Source: Wuchereria bancrofti
Taxonomy: Eukaryota; Nematoda; Chromadorea; Rhabditida; Onchocercidae
DNA: 42,052 bases
Reading direction: 5' to 3'
NCBI GenBank assembly: GCA_005281725.1
Contig: SSBO01000022.1
Coordinates: forward strand, 1-42,052
Shown: piece by piece, positions 37,001 through 42,052 of the stretch
Position numbering within the stretch: the first letter of the stretch is position 1
How the letters are laid out: each line of letters starts with the position of its first letter
Position numbers and translations under genes: made by a program
The notes under the pieces: generated by a model
The model's database searches: none
What the model was told of the DNA's origin: nothing
The model's input: the letters and a program-made list of their open reading frames with translations, nothing else

Positions 37001-40000
37001 TATGCAACATGGGAAGGCAGCCGTGTTCTGGTCTGTTTCGATTTATTTTCGAGATAGTGCTCCGAATTTTGTATATCCATTAATTTTGAAGTGATTTCAT
37101 TGTTTTGAATTTTTTGAAGCCTCCGTTATTTTATTTTCAGAATCCGGATGGTCGTAATGTTGGTGTTGGACTTTGTAACTATTCCAATGACTGCTTTTTA
37201 AACGCCGTCCTTCAGATTATTTTGCACTGCATTCCGTTTGCACGATATCTTGGCGAGCATCTCCCCTTATTTTCTTGTAAGCTGACTTTCTTATTTCACT
37301 GCTATATTTCATATTCTCTTTGATCCGTTTTTTTGTGCTAAATTTAAATTGCAGGTGTGAAGGATTGTGTCGCTTGTGGTCTAGCGAGATTTATAAGGTA
37401 TTCAATGTCGAGCAGACAACCATTCAAACCAGCGTGGATTAGTTTCATTCTGGAAAGTAGGATTTTCTCTTGTTTAGCATGTTTTTGAATCATTTTTTAT
37501 AAATCAAAATATGGTTTTATAAATAAGGTTTTAGAAACGTGTTGATTTGTCATAAGTTTTCCAGAGGCATTTCCATCTCACCTGTTAGGTGCACAGGAAG
37601 ATGCTCATGAAGCTTTGAATCACATACTGGATGCTCTCGATTCAGAAGCACGGAATGGGATGTCCTCTTCCGATCGTAATTTCTCAAATCCATTAAAGTA
37701 CTTTTTGTGTTGTTATTGCATGAGAATATCTTATAGAATATAAAAGACTAGAAAAACCTTAATTTATCTTAAATTAGAGATTGTTCTCAAGTTCGACTTG
37801 TTTTTATTTTTTTTAGTGGACCACGTTTTTCAACACCAGTGGAACAACTTTTTGTCGGGACATTACGAAATCAAATTCAGTGTTTGGCTTGTTCCGCAAT
37901 ACTAATAAATTACGAGCGCTTTCGGGAGCTTAACCTTGGCATAAAGAAAACGGGTTATGATAGGCGGATAACTTTGGAGGATTTGCTCGACGATTATTTT
38001 GGCAGCGAAGTGTTGAACAGTTTTAAATGCACNAACGGTTGCGACATTCTTGTATTCTTGTACTCCTATTTATGTTTTTCAGGGTAATAGAACTTTGAAT
38101 GGTAAAGCTGAAGGGAAACGATTGATATCAGAAAGCAGCGAATTGGAAACCAGATTCCCTGCAAATAGTCGTATAGTATTTTATGCAACATGGGAAGGAA
38201 GCCGTGTTCTGGTCTGTTTCGATTTATTTTCAAGATAATGCTTGGAATATTTGTATATCCATTAATTTTGAAGTAATTTCATTGCTTTGAATTTTCTGAA
38301 ATTTCCGTTATTTTATTTTCAGAATCCGGATGGTCGTAATGTTGGTGTTGGACTTTGTAACTATTCCAACGACTGCTTTTTAAACGCTGTTCTTCAGATT
38401 ATTTTGCACTGCATCCCGTTTGCACGATATCTTGGCGAGCATCTCCCTTTATTTTCTTGTAAGCTAGCTTTCTTATTTCACTGCTATATTTCATGTTCTG
38501 TTTGATCGTTTATTGTGCTAAATTTAAATTGCAGGTGTGAAGGATTGTGTCGCTTGTGGTCTAGCGAGATTTATAAGGTATTCAATGTCGAGCAGACAAC
38601 CATTCAAGCCAGCTTGGATTAGTTTCATTCTGGAAAGTAGGATTTTTTCTTGTTTAACATATTTTTGAATTATACTTTATAAATCAAATTATGCTTTTAT
38701 AAATAAGGTTTTAGAAATGTGTTGATTTGTCATAAATTACCCACCGTTTTTTAGAGGCATTTCCATCTCACCTGTTAGGTGCACAGGAAGATGCTCATGA
38801 AGCTTTGAATCACATACTGGATGCTCTCGATTCAGAAGCACGGAATGGGATGTCCTCTTCCGATCGTAATTTCTCAAATCCATTAAAGTACTTTTTGTGT
38901 TGTTATTGCATGAGAATATCTTATAGAATATAAAAAACCAGAAAAACTTTGGATTATCTGAAATTAGAAATTGTTCCCATTTCTTGAAAACTGGACTTGT
39001 TTTTATTTTTTTAGTGGACCACGCTTTTCAACACCAGTGGAGCAACTTTTTGTCGGGACATTGCGAAATCAAATTCAGTGTTCGGCTTGTTCCGCAATAC
39101 TAATAAATTACGAGCGCTTTCGGGAGCTTAACCTTGGCATAAAGAAAACAGGTTATGATAGGCGGATAACTTTGGAGGATTTGCTCGACGATTATTTTGG
39201 CAGCGAAGTGTTGAACAGTTTTAAATGCACTAAGTACCTTTTCTTTTTGGTTCAAGAATTGGACTGACAAATTCTTCTTGAAATATAACTTTTCTGAAAG
39301 AATAAGTTAAGTGAGGGAACAAAAAAAGGCACAAAGATTAGTTTAAAATCAAGAGATGATATTTGGATTTTAGTTGATGTGAGTACCTTAATGGTAGTTA
39401 GGTAGTCAAAAAAATGATCAAGGAGAAGGAATAAATGTTCCGGAATTAAGAAATATGTTCTATAATCATGAAATCTGCAGCTGTAAGAGGACGACGCAAA
39501 TTCAACGTAGTTCACGTATTCTGCGTGCACCGAACCTTTTACTTATCCAGATAAAACGGTTCAATTCTTTTGGTGGAAAAATAGGCGTTCATGTTAATTT
39601 CAATGTATGTTGTTTCAAAAAAAATTGTCTTGCGTTATGCCGTGAACATTCATTAGCCTACAGTATGTCTTCAAATGAGTGCATTGTGCTTCTGATGCAG
39701 TCTCCTTTCCTTTTGAATCTACTCACCTTTTAGTTCAATATTGCTGTAGTTGATTGATCACTACATAATGTCCTTCATTTTATATAAAACAAACCAGAAT
39801 ATGTGGTAGAGTAGTATTTGTATAAAACAAGCTGTGCAGTTATTGTCACTAGTATATTTCGTGACTCTGTACAGACAAAATACTATTCTTATTTTTTAGT
39901 TGAGGTTGGATCTCGAACAATATATTCATCGTGCAGGGGAATCGCATGTTTATGAACTTACTGGTATTGTTCAACATATGGGTAATGCAGTGGAACATGG

Positions 40001-40777
40001 TCATTATATTGCTGTTGTACGAGGTTTTGATGGTAGAAGTTATTATATGTTCGATGATGAGCAGGTATGTAGTGTATAAGCATTGTTTCTTGTAATCGAT
40101 ATTCGCATAAAATTTCTCTGCAAAAGACAGTTTATTTGCTGATGAAACACGGGATTTGATTGAAGTAAAAAGGAGGTTAGCTGCAGGTAATATAACATTT
40201 ACGTAACTATCGTACTTATCTATATCTCTGTTTTTTTTTTTTTTCATTGATCTGCTTTAGCGTAATGTGGTCGTATACGTTAGACATGATCGTTTTTGAG
40301 TTTTCAGAAAGTATGTAAAGGAGGCGTACATAGATCATTTTACTGATTTGCCTATTAATGTTTAATAATAGCATGTATATCTGTTTTGGGATATTAAGCA
40401 AAAAAAATTTTTTTTATTAAAATATGAGCAATTTATCTGATGTGCATTCTAATATGTTTAGTTCTGTAGATTTTAAAACTTTTCAGTATTTTTGCACTTA
40501 GTGATGTTAAATTAGAATGACAGTCGTTCCGATGAACGTTTTTTTGTCACCGTGACATAATGATTTTAAACACTTGCTTTTCCAGCGTCACAGAGTTTCT
40601 CTGTCTGAACTGCACAATACACAGGCGTACATGCTATTGTACGTTCGTTGTAATGCATTCAGGAATTCCGTTTCATCTTCGATAGCATTGAGTGCTACGA
40701 TTGAAGCACAGAACGATGCACCTACCAGAAATCGAGTGATGAAGCGTCCATATATACAAATATCAATGGATACTTAA
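34019..40777 (+). CDS. Ubiquitin-specific protease (peptidase C19), USP36/USP42-like
   Basis: Fourteen exons join in phase to 689 aa plus stop: 34019-34077, 34445-34546, 34808-34965, 35257-35365, 35916-36176, 36350-36530, 38083-38211, 38323-38458, 38535-38636, 38755-38887, 39015-39233, 39481-39604, 39900-40064, 40586-40777. A first copy of exons 7-11 lies at 36902-38032 (separate entry). Residues 1 to about 290 are Ser/Asn-rich and look disordered (start MAQIDPTALIQAYIPFAKS). The catalytic domain follows: Cys box GVGLCNYSNDCFLNAVLQ, a QEDAHE motif (LLGAQEDAHEALNHILDAL), zinc-binding pairs IQCSAC and FKCTNC, then IQIKRFNSFGGKI, His box EHGHYIAVVRG, YYMFDDEQ and AYMLLYVR. It should be an active cysteine protease that removes ubiquitin; USP36/42 relatives are nuclear or nucleolar. 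A donor before VFYATWEG is an alternative end for the seventh exon. Confidence 0.92.
36902..38032 (+). repeat. First copy of USP catalytic exons 7-11, last one truncated
   Basis: Exons at 36902-37030, 37141-37276, 37355-37456, 37565-37697 and 37817-38032 repeat the USP exons at 38083-39233. The last is cut by an N at 38033 just after FKC. Exon lengths and splice sites are the same in both copies. I count 18 differences in 716 exon bases. Fifteen are synonymous; three change an amino acid (V/A and M/I in the first exon, L/S in the IQC-x-AC zinc motif). Introns differ more, including small indels. It is either the other allele left in the assembly or a real tandem duplication. Confidence 0.85.
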
Positions 40778-42052
40778 GCGTTTGTATTTGCAATATTCAC
40801 TGATTAATAGATGGTCTAAAAAGGTCTTTTTCTTTTTAAGTTTGTTTTTTTTTGAGGCACTACTGTTAAATACATTTTCTCTAAGGAAACAGTTGAAACG
40901 GGAAAAACCCAACAATTCCAAGAAGTAACTGTAAACTAGAGTATCTGGGATAACTTTGGAAGTTGTAGAGATGATGTAATGAGAGTGATAGCTGATTAAT
41001 ATTAACCACTATGGTTTCGAATTTCTTTCTATGACTTTTGATAAGTGCTGAAAAGTAAGATCCTAAAAGTATCGGGCAGTTGAACTGTTCCTTTTTTTTG
41101 TAGTGTTGCTTGAAAATGTACATGTATTTTTTGGTGGTATCATTTTTTTTTTATATTGTATTAGTTATGTTAAAACGTTCTTTAACTGTAATCTTGTAAA
41201 TCATTACTGATCACTGCTAATTTATTACTACGTAAAGTTTATGGCAGTTTTATCTGTTTCTTTTTTCTTACCGGTCATTCAGGCCCGTTGTTTGTTCAGT
41301 TTGTGCACTGCCTTTAGAATTACTTGAAATTGTATTGACGTTATATTTAAGGAGCATTTAAGAATTTTCTCGATTTTTCTGCTTCCTACAAATTTCTGTT
41401 GGATTACAATGGAACTGATTTTATGATCCTCATGATCTGCTTTACACTGGGCTTCATTTGTTTTGACATCTACTTGTTGGAGATCTCATTGAATTCATCA
41501 TGATATACTTCTGGTCGCAATGAAATGATCTACAGTTATTCCCGATTTCTTTACTGTTTTCCTATTTTTGGATAAAATAGAATTCTGTGGGTTTTTTTTA
41601 ATGTTTCTAATGGGGAAAAAAACGAATATAACTAAAATATATTGAACAGTTCTTTGTTTTAACGTGACCTATCAACTTCGTTTAAAGTTACAAGTCAATG
41701 AATCTCCAACCTTCACTTTTCAAAATGTGTTAATGAAAATGGAAGTGCTTCTCGAAAGTTCTAACGTTATTCATTATTTAGTCTCTCAGATTTCTTCTAG
41801 TTGTGGGAAGTCCATTTTTTGGGAACAGAATTTTGAATGTTTACTTTGTCGCTTATTTCGGGGTGGAGAAAGTGCTTGAAAATGCAGGGAAATTGCACAT
41901 TTGTTTGATGAAATGAAGCAATGTTAAGAAATGAAGGGCGATGGGATATCTCTGGATTTCTTAATTTATACGGGTTGCCATTTTGCTTTATGGCGACTCT
42001 TTTTTGTGTTGGTTGTATATTCATTTTATCATCGTGGGGTAACTTGTTTGTT
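40778..42052. other. Downstream of the USP gene, no gene recognised
   Basis: AT-rich DNA that must contain the USP 3' untranslated region. The plus-strand frame 41664-41879 (71 codons) and the minus-strand frames at 40881-41123 and 41797-42024 have no recognisable motif and no consistent splice sites. Confidence 0.5.

Noticed and set aside
1..42052. A novel mobile element, viral insertion or defence-type system
   Set aside because: I found no transposase, reverse transcriptase, integrase, terminal inverted repeats, CRISPR-like spacing or gene cluster pointing to one.

Overview
Eukaryotic genomic DNA, most likely from a parasitic nematode (a spirurid or filarial type is my best guess, from gene content only). 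It is strongly AT-rich. Coding sequence is split into many small exons (about 50-270 bp) with short GT...AG introns and T-rich TTTCAG/TTTTAG acceptors. Long stretches carry no recognisable gene. I see no bacterial operon, CRISPR array, transposon or RNA gene, and no new defence-like system.

Layout. (1) 1.2-2.6 kb: weak gene fragments, the C-terminal exons of an unrecognised minus-strand gene and a small plus-strand gene with a signal peptide. (2) 4.58-11.67 kb, minus strand: the best structure on the left. Seventeen consecutive phase-compatible exons (965 codons plus stop) encode a secreted extracellular-matrix-type protein with an N-terminal PAN/apple-like module, about ten thrombospondin type-1 repeats, and two low-complexity linkers that are both built of 9-residue tandem repeats. 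(3) 12.7-18.6 kb: gene-poor. (4) 18.66-20.94 kb, minus strand: seven phase-compatible exons of a CCCH zinc-finger protein resembling ZC3H3, with further candidate minus-strand exons at 21.56-22.7 kb. (5) 24.27-24.96 kb, plus strand: exosome cap subunit CSL4/EXOSC1 homologue, with broken frame. (6) 26.5-29.1 kb, plus strand: malonyl-CoA decarboxylase homologue with several frame breaks. (7) 33.6 kb: a short candidate ORF. (8) 34.02-40.78 kb, plus strand: a complete 14-exon ubiquitin-specific protease (USP36/USP42-like, 689 aa), whose catalytic exons appear twice.

Assembly quality matters for reading this window. All six N gaps separate two copies of the same flanking sequence. In five cases the copies look identical (157, 194, 159, 1567 and 166 bp), which is the signature of contig ends that overlap but were not merged. 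In the sixth (N at 38033) the copies differ by about 2.5% in exons, mostly at synonymous sites, so they are either two unmerged alleles or a real tandem exon duplication. The frame breaks in EXOSC1 and MLYCD lie close to these gaps, while the TSP1, CCCH and USP genes have no broken exon phase in the parts modelled. The genes are not functionally linked: one extracellular matrix protein, nuclear RNA processing (CCCH protein, exosome cap), fatty-acid metabolism (MLYCD) and deubiquitination (USP).
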